A stretch of 64,000 nt of DNA from Anticarsia gemmatalis. Its lineage: Eukaryota > Arthropoda > Insecta > Lepidoptera > Erebidae. Made by a program: the position numbers and the translations under genes. Shown here one piece after another: positions 11,901 through 24,964 of this stretch (position 1 is the first letter of the stretch; each line of letters begins with the position of its first letter). The stretch covers positions 14,115,001-14,179,000 of the forward strand of contig NC_134776.1 of NCBI RefSeq assembly GCF_050436995.1, given 5' to 3'. The notes under the pieces are model-generated. The model made no database searches. It was not told the DNA's origin and worked only from the letters and a program-made list of their open reading frames with translations.

Positions 11901-14900
11901 AATACTTTAAGTACTTAGATTATACAAGAGAATATATTATTTATAAGTTCGTGTGTTAGTTTTTAGGTTATTATAACGGCTATTTATTTGACGAATATAC
12001 ATTAAGTCCTAATTTTTGCGAGATTCTTATGAAATAAGTACACATTGATTTCGTTCAGTATAGGGTAAGTGACGGTAAAAATTATTCTTTCGTTATTATT
12101 TTCATAAATATAATGTAACTTTTCTTTGCATTAGTGCGCGCGAGGCCTATCATTAAGTAAAGTATACAATCTGTTCCGTTCCCTTCGATTGGCGCACAAC
12201 GGCACAACTAACATGCAATAAAGCAATTAACTAAAAGCCCTTTAACAGCGATGCTCCAAAACACATAACTCACTCATTGGACTCAAAATTACGTTTCACA
12301 AAACTAAATTGCTGTATTTTTTCATGGCTTCGATTTTCAGTTTGTATTTGTTTTTTAATTTACATTGTGTGAAGCCATATTTTACAAAGTAATGTATTAC
12401 GAAATAAGAAAATTATACGATATCGATCTGGCAAGCAATATAGTTATGTTAATCTAAGAAGACAATAGGTGTAAAACGATGATATTGTGTTATTTATGTG
12501 TTAAAAATTGATGTTAAATATAAGATTTTTAGTTTTTATAGTGGACCCACCGTGGCCGCTGCTGTAAGACGAACACCAAATAATAATAGTTTGTACATAA
12601 AAAATATAATAGAATAATTTATTCAACATAAGAAGATGTCTATACAAACAATATAAATAATAATAATAATCAAATCTGTGTAATCGAAGTAGAAGTAGTA
12701 AATATTGGAGTATTTTACAGGCAAAAGTTTGAGACAGGATAGATTTGGTGTCCGTATTACGAAGTCGAGCTGTAAGGATTCCTGTTATACGATTAACAGG
12801 CACCCTTATGACGCGACTCCGCAGTTTGTATGCTTAACAGAGGACCTGGACGATAACGTTGCGATACCAACATTGTTTACACTTAAGCATATTGGTTGAT
12901 AAGATTGTGTTTGGAAGGCCGAATATATTTAAATAATACTAATATAATAATATGCATATTCACAATATATTACGAGTATATTCAGTGTGTCTCGATGTTA
13001 TTTTAATTAAGCAGTCTAAATTCATATTATAATATTTGAGTGTTTTGACAGAGGTCGTAATATTAGCCGTAAAGTTGGTAGATAATTTGTGTTAGGCGCA
13101 AACCTCTGTGTTGTAAATCTGTTCTATGCTCGTACTCGTATTTACAGTATCAGCCTTGTTAGATTTGACGCCGTCGCGCGTCGTCTCGTATAACATGTGT
13201 GTAACTATTTCAACATATTAAGCTTCATTCTAAGTGTGTGTTTTATTATACAATTTAAGACGTGTAATCTTTAGTGTCTAGGTACATATTTATTATGAAC
13301 TTTGATATAAATTTGATGGAGTATTCGAATTAGGGTTTTTTTGTCACGGAAGAGCATAATGGGATGTTGACATATTGAAATTAATTAAAGTATTTGTGTT
13401 AAAATTAACGTTGTTAATGCGATGTCTAAATCTTTTATCTTTATATGTTTAAAAATGATTTATAGAACCTATCAAAATAGGGGTATCTTGTGATAAATCT
13501 ACATATCCGTTTGGTTATTGTAATATCTTGAGGGCATAAATATCGGTTTCAAACATGTAAGGAGTTAGCCCGTCGCAAATGGTATTTGGCCCGAATTTAA
13601 TCAATTCGTCTTTTAGTATGTAAGTACAATTTATGTAGACTCGTAAACGTATCAAACAGTTTAACCTATAAATGTAATACAATTAAGGTCGATTCACATG
13701 ACTCATGTACTATTCACTGAAAATGCTAGAAATTCGAAAATTATTTGAAATTTAATGTACGTATTCGTTACCGGGTATAATAAATGTACATTCCCAATTA
13801 CTTTCAGCGGTCAGGTAATTTCAGTGACATGTAAAGCGACCTTTTAACTTTGTGGATTATGCTTATATACAAGTCAATGTTTAATTATGTAATACTCGGT
13901 GTAATTATATGAACACAAGTAATAGATGTAGGATAGTAATACGATACTGTGTAACTTTTATCACCACGTGCTTGCTAGTGTTCCGCGTCGTCGCAAAGAA
14001 AACATTATTTATTATTTCTATGCTTTCGAACAGGTACTTTATAAAAGACGTAAATTGAACCCATTCTTTGCTAAAAATGGCGCACCATTGGAAATATCTT
14101 GATGGCGAGAACATTTGTTATTATCACAGTTCATTTCATATCTATTTTTATTCCCCGGTATGGCTAGCAATCAGGTAATGAATTGCGCAAACACTTTTTC
14201 TTCATTCAATATTCAGAAAAAAATGCGATGAAAGTTTCAGTCGTTGACTGAACTATCTAAAACAGTAATTGAATACTTACTTTTATTATCAAATCAGGAA
14301 AGTAAAAATAATTTTGCCCTGTTTAGTTTGTTTCTAAAATGTATTTTTGTGATTATAACTTATACTATTTCAGAACACTTGCACTGAGCAATAGAAAACA
14401 CATTAATTAATGATCCATATAATTACTTCTGATTTATTCCGAAATTCAATTCAGGTTGTTTACTTTGTTGGCTTCTGGAAACTTAAACCACTGACGTCGG
14501 GCAATGCACATCGAATATTAAGGTAACCATAGGCCTAGGGTAACTGAGCGAAACCCAGTCGTTAAAAACATATTAAAAGCCAAATAATTACAAAGTGTTT
14601 GCGAAAGCCATTATGCAGAGTCTGACATTAAGTGGTGTAAAGTTTCGAAAATACAATTAAATGAGGGGACATCTCTCTCTTGTTAAATAAAACAAAATAT
14701 TTTGCACTCGTAGAATTAACCCGACGTACTTCGTAGGTGTTCTTTGATCAATAACTCACAACATATAGACTTGTCGAACGATAACCGCTATGGGGTATAA
14801 ATTTTACGATTTAAATTGAAGGGGAGTTAAAAGATCTGAAGATTAAGGTAAGGGAACGCGTATAAAGTGTCTTCAGGTGACGGAAGTGACACAAGTATGT

Positions 14901-17900
14901 AAATTCTTAGTGTTCACGCCGACAGAAGTCTCACATAATTTATTGAAACGGCACGTTGTGGTTCTTATCCGTCGACTGGGGGTCTTTGTTTGAATCCGTG
15001 GAGATTTTCAAGCGGATATTTTTGAACGGAGAGCCGAAAGGTCAAGCCTACACCTCTATATAGAGTCTTGGCTGATCAGTTATCACGATAAAGTAACTCA
15101 TTCGTATATATACCAAAGTTAAACCAAAAATACTTAGAATAAGTGATAAAATATATAAACTAGATCAATATTGTCGAATCCTGATATTTTTAAAATATGC
15201 GACTGGCGCGTTTACAGGGGGAAGTCCGCTCTTTTACTTGTCAAGTGGCGTGGTGGAACATTAGCAGCATATTGTAGGCATACCAGTAAGGGCATTAGTA
15301 TCCCGAATTATTAATTATGAATGTTTAAACATGTAACACTTCATTAAAAATCAGTAGAGTTTAAGACATGATGTCCACTTTTAAGTCGGAGTAGTTCTAT
15401 CCTAGGTATTTATATAACTGGTTGTATCATGTAAGCAGACACTGCTATCTTCGTATTGGTTGATCTATAAGCAAATTGATGAAATTATTTTCTGAAACAT
15501 GTTACTATTCCAAACTATCACTATTGTTCGTTCTACGGAACGATTTCATCAAATATTTCATACAAACTGTACAACAACACCCTGTATTTTTCATTGTTTC
15601 GGTAATGCACTAAACTGAATGTAAGCTGAATGTAATGTCCTATTTAATGAACTAATAAAAGAAGTAATTGGTACGAGTGGTTTTATTGACACATCCCGAA
15701 GGTCGATCTGGAGTACGTCATATATTTAGACGCAGCCTTCATTTACTAGCGGTTTAGGACAAGTAATGGACAAGCAGATTCCCGACGATAAACAAAAGTA
15801 AGGATACATTTATGACCCTTTGTCATGCTTACACGTCGCCAGATCTTAATAGGATATGTATCGAATTATATTCGCTTTCAGTATGGATACGTCGGCGACA
15901 ATTAAATTCACGAGCTTAACACAATACCTATTCATGGGTCAAGTTTTCGTCTTTGAGTATCGTAGGTTATGTTTGTGTAGTTATTATTTACATAACGCTA
16001 TTCTTGTCGGTGAAATATACCTGTCTATTATTAAATAAATTTACTATAATACTACCTAAATGTTCCAAATTACGTTATGATTGACCGATGCAGGTCTAGG
16101 AATCATCCTTAAACAGCCTTACTGACTGAATAACTGATACTTATACATATGAGGCTGAGAAGTTTTCAGTTTTATCCCTCGACATTATTATATTTATTTG
16201 TCTTGGTTTATCTTTACGACATACTCGTACATAACATAAACGTACGCTGGTTGGCTTAAACCAAATCCAAAAGTAGGTACATTATATTATGTTCCCACAT
16301 GTGTTAAATCCTCTTCCTTACCGTTGAATAATTGAAACGACCTTTGGATCGCGCCAGGTTACGAATACAATTTAATATGTCTTATTTAATCGGATTTCCG
16401 TATCTATTATGATATTTCGGCGGCGTTTGGTTTAAATCTGATCGGTCAGCTTTACTTTGGGGCGCCATTCGCGCTGAATTTATATTTCCTATCGCAATGT
16501 ATAAATATAAAATAATCTGCGAAGGATTCGGAGTTTATCTTGGCTTTTCTCAGAAACAGTAGATCAAAATCAATTCAATAATTCAGAGCGCGTAAGGGTA
16601 CGTTCGTAAGGCGTGTGTAAATGAGGCTAAGTGAAAAGTTTCCACCTGGCAGCCACGAGATTCGGAACACATCAATATTGCGGCTCATTTTCCCAGTTAA
16701 GTTTGCGCTTAGTTGTAATACGACACAAGATAAAACAATTTGTGATGCGATGAAGCGATCGCGACGAGCCTCGTCACAGGGCTATTAGCATAACGACCAG
16801 CTAACGACGATGACGGCACTCAGCACGTGATCAAACTTTCTTCGATAGTAGCTATAGGCTCAGCTAGCTCGCCGCCGAGATCACGATAACCTCCTTATCA
16901 TTTCCACGATCTAATATATTTCCACGACGAACCGGATATTAAAGAACGACACGTTTGTTTATCTTAGATCCACAAATATAATACGTACAGTTTATGTGGA
17001 ACCAATGTACCTATGTTGTAACAAAGTAATACTGACATAGGAAGTACTACGCTTGGTCACTTCTTCCAGTTCTTTGATCCTCTAAAGGCAGTGAGGTGGT
17101 TCCGAAAATACCAATAAAGGCCTGTAGTCTGTAAGCTAGAAACACAAGGCAGAGTAAACATTGGAAAGTTTACCTTGGAATTCTGGTTGCGAATTTCGTG
17201 TACAAGGGAATACCAGAACATGCAGCACAGAAGCATGGTTGTTTTGAATCAACTAGCATATGTACAAAACTCATGGGAAATACACGCGGTTTCAAATAAG
17301 AAGACATGAATCCTTAAAATTTGAGTGGTAGAGTAATTCTGATGATGTAGTTGTGAAAAATATATTCGTGTATTTAAACTAGGAGTAAGGTTCTGAGGTA
17401 GGTCACGTGATACACACATTATATCATAACAATATGTTAAGTTTACGAGCGAGCAACAATTAATATATTATACACACACACCTCTGACATTCAGTGCTAC
17501 ATACTACATCTACTCGTATGCTAATGCTTAAGTGAGTCACCTTCCTACACAAAGCAGATATACAAATGCACAGCATTTTGTGAAATTGTGATGCAGTTTC
17601 ACATTCGGTAAGTAAATTTATTATTCTGTATAAAAAATGCCACGGAACGAGGACGTTTATAAAAAATAACGAAACAAGTATCCGACTATTTTTCCTCCAA
17701 GGACGCTGAAATAAAAACTTTCGTTACCGTCTAAAATTCTCGTAACAAGATCAGGTAAGGAGTTCTCAAGGTTTCAGTTTCCAATCATCCGGACGGAGCC
17801 GCATTGCGCTTCAGCTGACTCCAGCTTTCACGAAGTCGTGAACCGTGTTCAAACTTCAAGCCAACCTTATCTTGTCACCTTATAACCAAAGACTTTTGAA

Positions 17901-18639
17901 ATGATTTTATAATATTCAGTTAACCTAAGGTTGCGTCATTTGTAAGTTTAAAACTAAAGGTCAATGGTTAACGTGAATATAAGGTCAGCTAATTAACTTT
18001 TACTGTTTACGACTTCCATTTGAAAATGTATTTTTGTACGTAGTTAATCAATGTCTTCATAATCTAATCAATCTTGGTTTCCGCATTCGCTGACATCAAA
18101 AATTATATTGTCAACACGAACACGTAAGTGGATATTTCATCGTGATAAGAAGTGATAAAATGTATTTATGAAATATGTTAAACCAGGCAAACGTAAATAT
18201 ATACGAACGAGTTTAAGAGTATTATAAAACATTTCTTTACAGTAGATATTATTATATTTTATAATCATTGGATTCAGGTTTGTCAAAGCTGATGCCAAAA
18301 TTAGGTTTCACATTCGAGAGAATGGGATTAAATTTAAGACGTAACCGAAGCTCTTCATCATTCTGGAATATTGTTTGCGTGACGTGTTAATTAAATATTC
18401 TACATCTAGTTCTAAACATATAACGATTAAACAGTAAATATTTTGTTCAATGTAAATCATTATTGTTACAAAGTAGGCTGGTAGAAATATATGACAATGT
18501 CATTTGTTCTAAATGAAAAAAGGTGTTTTACTATGTCCGCACTGAACCCTAGTAAAATATAGTCCAGTGCACTCGAGGGACTCTAATCAATACTGCGTAA
18601 ACTCAATTTTTACCCGTCCGCAAGCTTTATCTGTTCAAA

Positions 18640-18693
18640 GTTCAACACTGTTATGTTCAACACTGTTATGTTCAACACTGTTATGTTCAACAC
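18640..18693. repeat. 15-bp tandem repeat, about 3.6 copies
   Basis: Three identical consecutive copies of GTTCAACACTGTTAT start at 18640, 18655 and 18670, followed by a partial copy (GTTCAACAC) from 18685. Perfect identity suggests recent expansion by replication slippage, so the locus may be length-polymorphic. Confidence 0.9.
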
Positions 18694-21600
18694 GCTGAAA
18701 TGTTTTACTGAGGAATAAACTTGCCACGCTTCAACATGGTTTTTCTACAAATCCCCGGACAGCCTGCGCCGCACAACTAATAAAGCATACCGAGAACATG
18801 TTTTGCTTTACAAGTAATTAAACTATGAAAATTCAATATCCTGTCTGTTAAAAGGTTTAGTGCTGCTAAGTGCAGTTGGCCAGATTTGATTGAAAACGAC
18901 GCTTGTGCTTGTTACCGCAACTTTACCTTATTGGTTTATTCAAAAATATCTACACGAATATCTATAAATCAGGACGACCGGACAGAGAAATATGAGATGC
19001 ATTATTCTAAATGGAAAATGTATTGTTCAATGTGCAATTCAATGCATACGAAGACGCTACGCATACTAGCATTAACCTTTATCCTCCATGCATTTGTCTT
19101 ATTGATGGCTCGTCAAACAAAGGCATTGGAAGTAAATGGCTAGCCTTTGTTCCAGCTGAATATCAAACCACCCATCCCAACGATAGTTAACAAGTGGTAA
19201 CTAATATTAACAGCAAGCATTTATCGTATAGCGAATGGCATGGCTATTATAATAACGATTCAGTCAATAGGTTATATCCCCTTCCCGTTCGTTGGTTCCG
19301 CATATAAGTAGTAAAGTACATATGTTGCAGTTCAAGTGTCAAATTGTAATCTGATATTTCTCGTGCTCACGAATGTTTCAATTTAAAGTTCATAGGTTGG
19401 AATAGAAACACGCTACACCTCCATTTAGTTAGTCAATAGCGCTGTCAGCGAAAGATTTGAAACTAAACGTGAATGTTCGTTAATTGAACAAAACTGCCCC
19501 AAAACTCGTGTGACCGGTGTGACCATAAGCGGCCGGTATTTAACTGCAAACTGCAATCCTGTGAACGTTCACGAATTGCTAATTTGGTTTACAGTGTGTT
19601 GTATGTTTGTGCTCTAGTACATGCAATTAAAGTGGCCTAAACTTTTAAAAGAGCTTTTACGTGTACATTACCTTGCTGCCTATTTTAATACTGAATGTAA
19701 TTTTATGTGATAAAATAAACTACGCTGCTTTTAATTTACTCGTAAAATATGTGCTCATTAAGCGCGTCCGAATGCGTATTCGAAATAGTGCATGGATTAG
19801 TGTCGGCAACAATTTGCATAGAACAGGTAGGCGTCAGCGCCACTGAAACACTGTCACGCATTAATCCTATCATTGAATGCGAAATAAACCTCATATTCTG
19901 AATCTTTGATCAGCTTTGTCCGTGCAACGTGCCGCCTCTTGCAGCTTAACCCTCCAATCATATTTAATTCAATTATGCGGAGGTATCTGAATGTAATCAG
20001 CATTTAAGCCGAATGCGTATTTATTTGGTAGCCACTTGCTTTTATTCCGTATGACAATGAGCTGCAACAATACTTGTTGATAAAATGTTATTTATATCAT
20101 CATTTCATTGTAAATGTTTATATTTTAACATTAATATATCCAACTGATTGATACAATATCACAAACGTACATGAATTTACTCTTGTGTGAAGAGAGTTCA
20201 TTGGACGGATTTAAATATGTACCTTTCCAACATTTGTTATATTATTCAGAAATTACAATTTACCTAATTTAAACAAAGGTTAAAAGTGGCATTAAGCTCA
20301 TTTCATACTATTTCATGTGCATTATATCAAGTTTATACATTACAGTGTGTACAGAAATTAGTTGAATCGTCATAGGATATTTCCAATGCAACCAAAATAA
20401 TAATTGCGGACAGAAGCCAATTTTAATTGGAAGGTTTCAGAGTAATTGATCCGCGCCCGCACTGTCGTCATTACGGGGTATTTTGACGTACGAAACAAAA
20501 TAACTAGCTGGTACATTATGATTGTCGATGGCGACATCATGCAGACGATATTGCACCAACAAACACATGCCTAACTTAATAATGACGACGAAGGATCGTC
20601 GATCGTATTTCCGGAAAATCGAGAGGGGTTTTACGAAAACTCGGATTATCACGCCGAGCAATTCCATTACATGACGTTACAGAGGAAACCTTGTGAATAT
20701 AACATAGAGACGGGAAGCATAATATGTTCCAAAGCTGTCGTTGTTATAATTTTTTCCGTAAGTCCCCTATTAGGTTGAATATAATTGTTTCCACAGAACG
20801 ATAACATATCTTCGCACCTCGATATTCCAATAATTGTTACCAGTGGTCATGATATTTCGGCGCATAGACTTCCCTTAACGACTGTCTTTGGTGTTCATTG
20901 TATTCGAGACAAGTATCGAGTGTTTGTGACATCGTGATGCATGCCGTTCTAAAAGTACTGCTTACTAAGTTCAAGGTTTTTGAACAAGGGAAATGTAAAT
21001 GTATCATAGTTGCAGTTTTAAACGTTTTGAATTGAAGGATAAAACAAGTAATTTCCTTCAGACACCCAAAAGTATTTTATTTGCACAGTAACCCTCTTAC
21101 TCGTAAACACATTATAAACCTATTTTAGATAAAAACTACTACTATATGATTTCTCTTTTTCATTTCACTAAGGAGTGAAAGAAACGAAATTCTTTATAAG
21201 CCTTTCATAACTTCATATATTTTTATGAATAAGAGTGTAAATATTCAAGTTCTCAAATAAGTTGATAATATAAGCAAACATTCGAGAATAGTTTGTTTGA
21301 CGTATAAATACAATATGTGCTATGTACAGGCAGGCGTCTAAGTAATGTGCTATTACTTGATTCTTCATTAGGGAGCAGCAACTAGTCGTGTTGCACCTCA
21401 ATCACAGCTTGGTTAATTAGAGGTGGGATACGTTCGGCAAAATTGCCAACCTCAAATGTGTGTTGATGACAGCTCGGGTAGCAGTTAGCTTAGATTTCAT
21501 TCTCTGTTCGTTCTGATTGAAGACATGATTTTCGAATACTATTTTGTTAAAGTTTCGTCTAGTATTATGGACTCTCGTAAGACACTTTTTTATTAACAAT

Positions 21601-21958
21601 AACTTTTTGGGACGTGTGGACCATATTTTTATTGTCCCTCGAAGTAATAGTAATCAACAATATACGACGTTATTGCGCTAAGTATAATAGGTGACCAACT
21701 TAACCACTGCGGTAGACTCTATGAAAAACGACCAGAATGAACATATTTTTCGCCAAAGAAAACGGCGTATTTCTGTGAAGAAAACTATTGTGACTTACAG
21801 TTCGACCAGATAAAGACACTGCTTAGCTTAATCGGTGGCGAGACAAAAAGGATGTAAACTATTTTTGACAATATTGTTTATTCTTTTATTCATGTCTATG
21901 GTAAATCTATGTTTACTAAAAAATCTAATTTGTCAAACTTGTCATAACAATATAAAAA

Positions 21959-24797
21959 ATGAATGTTTTTAATCGTTATATTTTTAGAACTGTATCTTTA
22001 AGATGGAATAAGGTAGTTGTCCAACAAGTTCGTGCGAGTCACCCGGAACCGCCGGAGTGTGGTGCGCCGGCGCCCTGTCCTCCGTGCCCGGGGCAGGAGC
22101 AACCACCGCGGAGCCAGGAACAACCATGCTATCCCTGCCCCGACTACTGCCCTCCCTGCATCCAGTATCCTCCCTACTTCTGCTGCCCAAGAACACAGAA
22201 TGACGTCAATTGGATCTATATCAACGACCAACCTCCAAAAACAGGCATGCGGGAATTCGTGGACAGAGCCTGCAACATCATCTTTTGGACAGAGATAGTG
22301 AGAGGTTTGTTGTTTTTTTATAACTAATTAAATCATTGAGTTAATAGTGAATACACGAATATGTGTGTTCTTTCGTTAGGTAGTTTGGGGCATGTACAGA
22401 AAAGACAGAGTTCTTATTATAATAGAAATGCGTATGATATAGCCGTCGTTAGTGTTAAAAAATATATAAAAACACTAGTAGACCCGTATGACGTCATGAT
22501 TGTATGAATGAATGTGAATGTAATTAAAGTGTAAACAGCAGTCTCTGCATACTCCTTGCGACAAAGATTTTATTATTTTGCGTCGTCTACATTTCTATAT
22601 ACAAATATTACTAGAAACTTTTTGTTAAGAAAATGAATATGTTTTGCTTGAAGTAAACCACGCCTCGCTATTTTCTTGCCGAATAAATCTCTTTCAGAAG
22701 TGATTTGCCCTTTTTCGAGTCCGAGAGACGATTGGGATTGATAACCAATCATGTCTCTACGAATTTATTAACAATAAAATAAAATGTAGGCATTCGTTTG
22801 TAGGGGATTGAGGAAATAGGATTTATGTTCCATATTTTAATTTTCTAGGAAAAGAGAGGGGCACGAAATATTTAGGATTTGTGCATCGCTGTTGTATTGT
22901 TGTTTAAGTGTGAGTTCTTATAAACTAGATCAAAGAATAAATAACAACTTTATACGTAAACATAGTAAGTAAATGCCATTGAAAGTGTGGACAACGTATT
23001 CTTGAGTTCGTTTCCTAGATCGAGCAAAATATTATGTATTACGTCATCAGATACTTAATATACAGTAGGTAGGTAGCAGCTCGAAGATTGGTTATAAGTC
23101 CGGTAAACAGTAATTTCGTTTGAGAGACTGAAGATATATTGAAAAATAACATATGATATAAATTGACATGACGTTAGAACATGATTGAATGAAACCTGAA
23201 AAAGAAACAAATATCCTTTGAGTAAATTGCCATCATATTCGTATGTATTAAGTAGGATTTGCGACCAGTAAACGAAGCGCCTAACGGAAAAGTAAGCGAA
23301 AGGATTAGCGGATACAGAACAGCTTTATACAATCCTAAATTATTTACCTGTTACCACTTATATGAGTGCTTACGAGCTTTTTTCTTTCATACCTTGGTGA
23401 TTTTAAAATGTACTACTTTTAACTTATTATTAGGTCGACTCTTGACTCTATTATTAGGTCGAAGAAAAAGTCTTTTCGCATTATAGTATCTATGTACTTG
23501 TAATAAAATCTCTTTGGCTTCAAGAATCACAAATGAGTACACGGTTCATTAGGTTTCTTTCAGTAAGTTCGGAGGTACCCAAATATCGACCTTTTTGTAT
23601 AGAGAAAAGATTTTATTACAAGTTCATACATACTATAATGCGAAAAGACTTTTTCCCCGACCTAATATAATTAAAAAATTTACTGCTGAAAGTATGCGTA
23701 TGATATAGCGGCGTAAAAGATTTTATCACAATTCTGGACTTAGGTACCAGACATAGGTTGAAAAATGTTTTTTTTATTATACAGTAAAACCATTGTGTGC
23801 ATGAATATGCTCACTTTCTGCATAATATAATTTCATTCCGGCATTAAACCGCAAAACTTTTCTTTACGGTAAAACTATATTTAACGTTCTCCAACTAGTA
23901 TTACTGGTTTATTTAAGATCTTGTTATCGGCAGTCGCATACTGCCACATGAATTACCAAGACGGTGCTTAGAACTTTTTACAGTTCAAGTTCTTAAAACT
24001 ACTTAATTACATTTAATTTTAATTATCTACTTGGATTTTATCCAGTGTGGTTCAGTTTTATGTTCAAATACTAAAGCTTATTTTAAGAGATCTGAAGTAA
24101 CAATCATTTTCATTAAAATTAGCCACATTAGCTAAGTCTATAACCTAAGAAGTTAATTCATTTTTCTCGCAAGTACCAAAACAAAGTGTAACGTCTCGAC
24201 TGAATGCTGAAGGAGTTATCTAAGTTGATTCTGAGATGATAATGAGTTTCCTCGAAAGTTATTATACATTTGCAGTTTGTCTGAAATCTTTTGTTATTGC
24301 AGACATTGTTTTAATAAAATGCATTTCAAATCTTTGTTTACTTGAACGTAAAATTCTTTTCAGGTTTTATGGTAACATTGGGACACATTTTCAAAGAGCC
24401 CGCAACCATAAACTATCCTTTCGAGAAAGGTCCGTTATCTCCGCGATTCAGAGGAGAGCATGCACTGCGGAGGTATCCGTCGGGCGAGGAGCGGTGCATT
24501 GCGTGTAAATTATGTGAGGCGCTGTGTCCACCGCAGGCCATCACCATCGACGCCGAGGAGCGCTGCGACGGCTCGCGTCGAGCTACTCGCTACGATATCG
24601 ACCTCACTAAGTGCATCTTCTGCGGCTTCTGCCAGGAGGCTTGCCCCGTCGACGCCATTGTCGAAGGACCCAATTTCGAATACAGCACTGAAACCCACGA
24701 AGAACTTCTTTACAATAAAGAAAAGCTACTTTCAAACGGCGACCGCTGGGAGCCCGAAATCATTAGCAATATTCGAGATAATCATTTGTATCGCTGA
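21959..24797 (+). CDS. ND-23-like: Mitochondrial complex I 23-kDa 2x[4Fe-4S] subunit (NDUFS8/ND-23-like), join 21959-22304, 24364-24797
   Basis: This is a matrix-arm subunit of NADH:ubiquinone oxidoreductase that carries two 4Fe-4S clusters on the path to ubiquinone. The spliced protein is 259 residues. Residues 1-25 are rich in Arg/Lys and lack acidic residues, as in a mitochondrial presequence. Residues 28-77 hold 18 Pro and 9 Cys, including three CxxC motifs (40-43, 57-60, 64-67). Residues 95-116 (TGMREFVDR...FWTEIVRG) begin the conserved domain. The cluster motifs are [12 protein letters not shown] (Cys 160, 163, 166, 170) and [12 protein letters not shown] (Cys 199, 202, 205, 209), and the protein ends in the family-typical HLYR. 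An in-frame TAA just upstream (21953-21955) makes this the first usable ATG. The donor is AG/GTTTGT at 22305 and the acceptor is TTTTCAG/G at 24363, and the splice rebuilds the conserved Arg-Gly-Phe. Usual length is about 210-217 residues; the excess matches the Pro/Cys block. Whether it is the main copy or a paralog cannot be decided here. Confidence 0.93.
23427..23438. repeat. Extra copy of the MITE terminal 12-mer
   Basis: TTATTAGGTCGA at 23427-23438 recurs at 23451-23462 (the MITE left end), 24 bp apart. This could be a small tandem duplication of the element end or the remnant of a second, adjacent insertion. Confidence 0.6.
23452..23667. mobile_element. MITE with about 60-bp terminal inverted repeats, Tc1/mariner-like
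   Basis: The left arm (23454 to about 23512) and right arm (about 23607-23665) are inverted copies beginning TTAGGTCG and including AAAAAGTCTTTTCGCATTAT, with only about four mismatches. They are bordered by TA on each side (23452-23453 and 23666-23667), the target duplication of Tc1/mariner transposons. The centre, about 95 bp, has no coding capacity, so this is a non-autonomous element that would depend on a transposase encoded elsewhere. It lies inside the ND-23-like intron. Confidence 0.85.
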
Positions 24798-24958
24798 ATG
24801 TTTAATATTAGCGCAAACAACTTCTTTCTTTCGTACGTTTTAGATATTGCGTTTTTGCTTAAATGTGGTGTCATTTAAAGTAAATAGGAGAGGCAGATTC
24901 TAAAATCATGTCTAAAGGCAATAATTTGACGAAACCTTGAAACGAGTTTAGGCTTAAT

Positions 24959-24964
24959 AATAAA
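24959..24964 (+). terminator. Candidate polyadenylation signal of the ND-23-like gene
   Basis: The first AATAAA after the stop codon lies about 160 bases downstream. A second AATAAA is at 25103-25108. Either could define the 3' end. Confidence 0.4.

Larger units (their letters stand above)
5401..21958. other. Long non-coding stretch between the two genes
   Basis: AT-rich DNA in which I recognise no exon. Open frames are short and without domains. Smaller structures include an 8-bp inverted repeat AAGTGGCC/GGCCACTT at 10097-10124, a 9-bp inverted repeat GAAGTGTTG/CAACACTTC at 10392-10421, GC-richer islets near 9548-9600 and 16740-16900 (the latter with a CACGTG E-box at about 16825 and two copies of TTTCCACGA near 16904-16927), and a short (AC)n run near 17472. 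The hairpin at 8915-8967 and the minisatellite at 18640-18693 are listed separately. Remote enhancers or non-coding exons could be hidden here. Confidence 0.5.
22305..24363 (+). other. Intron of the ND-23-like gene
   Basis: A 2,059-bp phase-1 intron with GT...AG ends. It is AT-rich, has no recognisable nested gene, and contains one complete MITE (23452-23667). The open frame at 23259-23486 overlaps the MITE end and has no domain. Confidence 0.85.

Noticed and set aside
21984..22298. Alternative-frame ORFs over ND-23-like exon 1
   Set aside because: They overlap the true exon, whose frame joins exactly to the conserved second exon.
24236..24843. ORFs in other frames over ND-23-like exon 2
   Set aside because: Only the frame beginning at 24364 encodes the ferredoxin motifs. 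The ATG at 24342 lies in the intron and is not a start.
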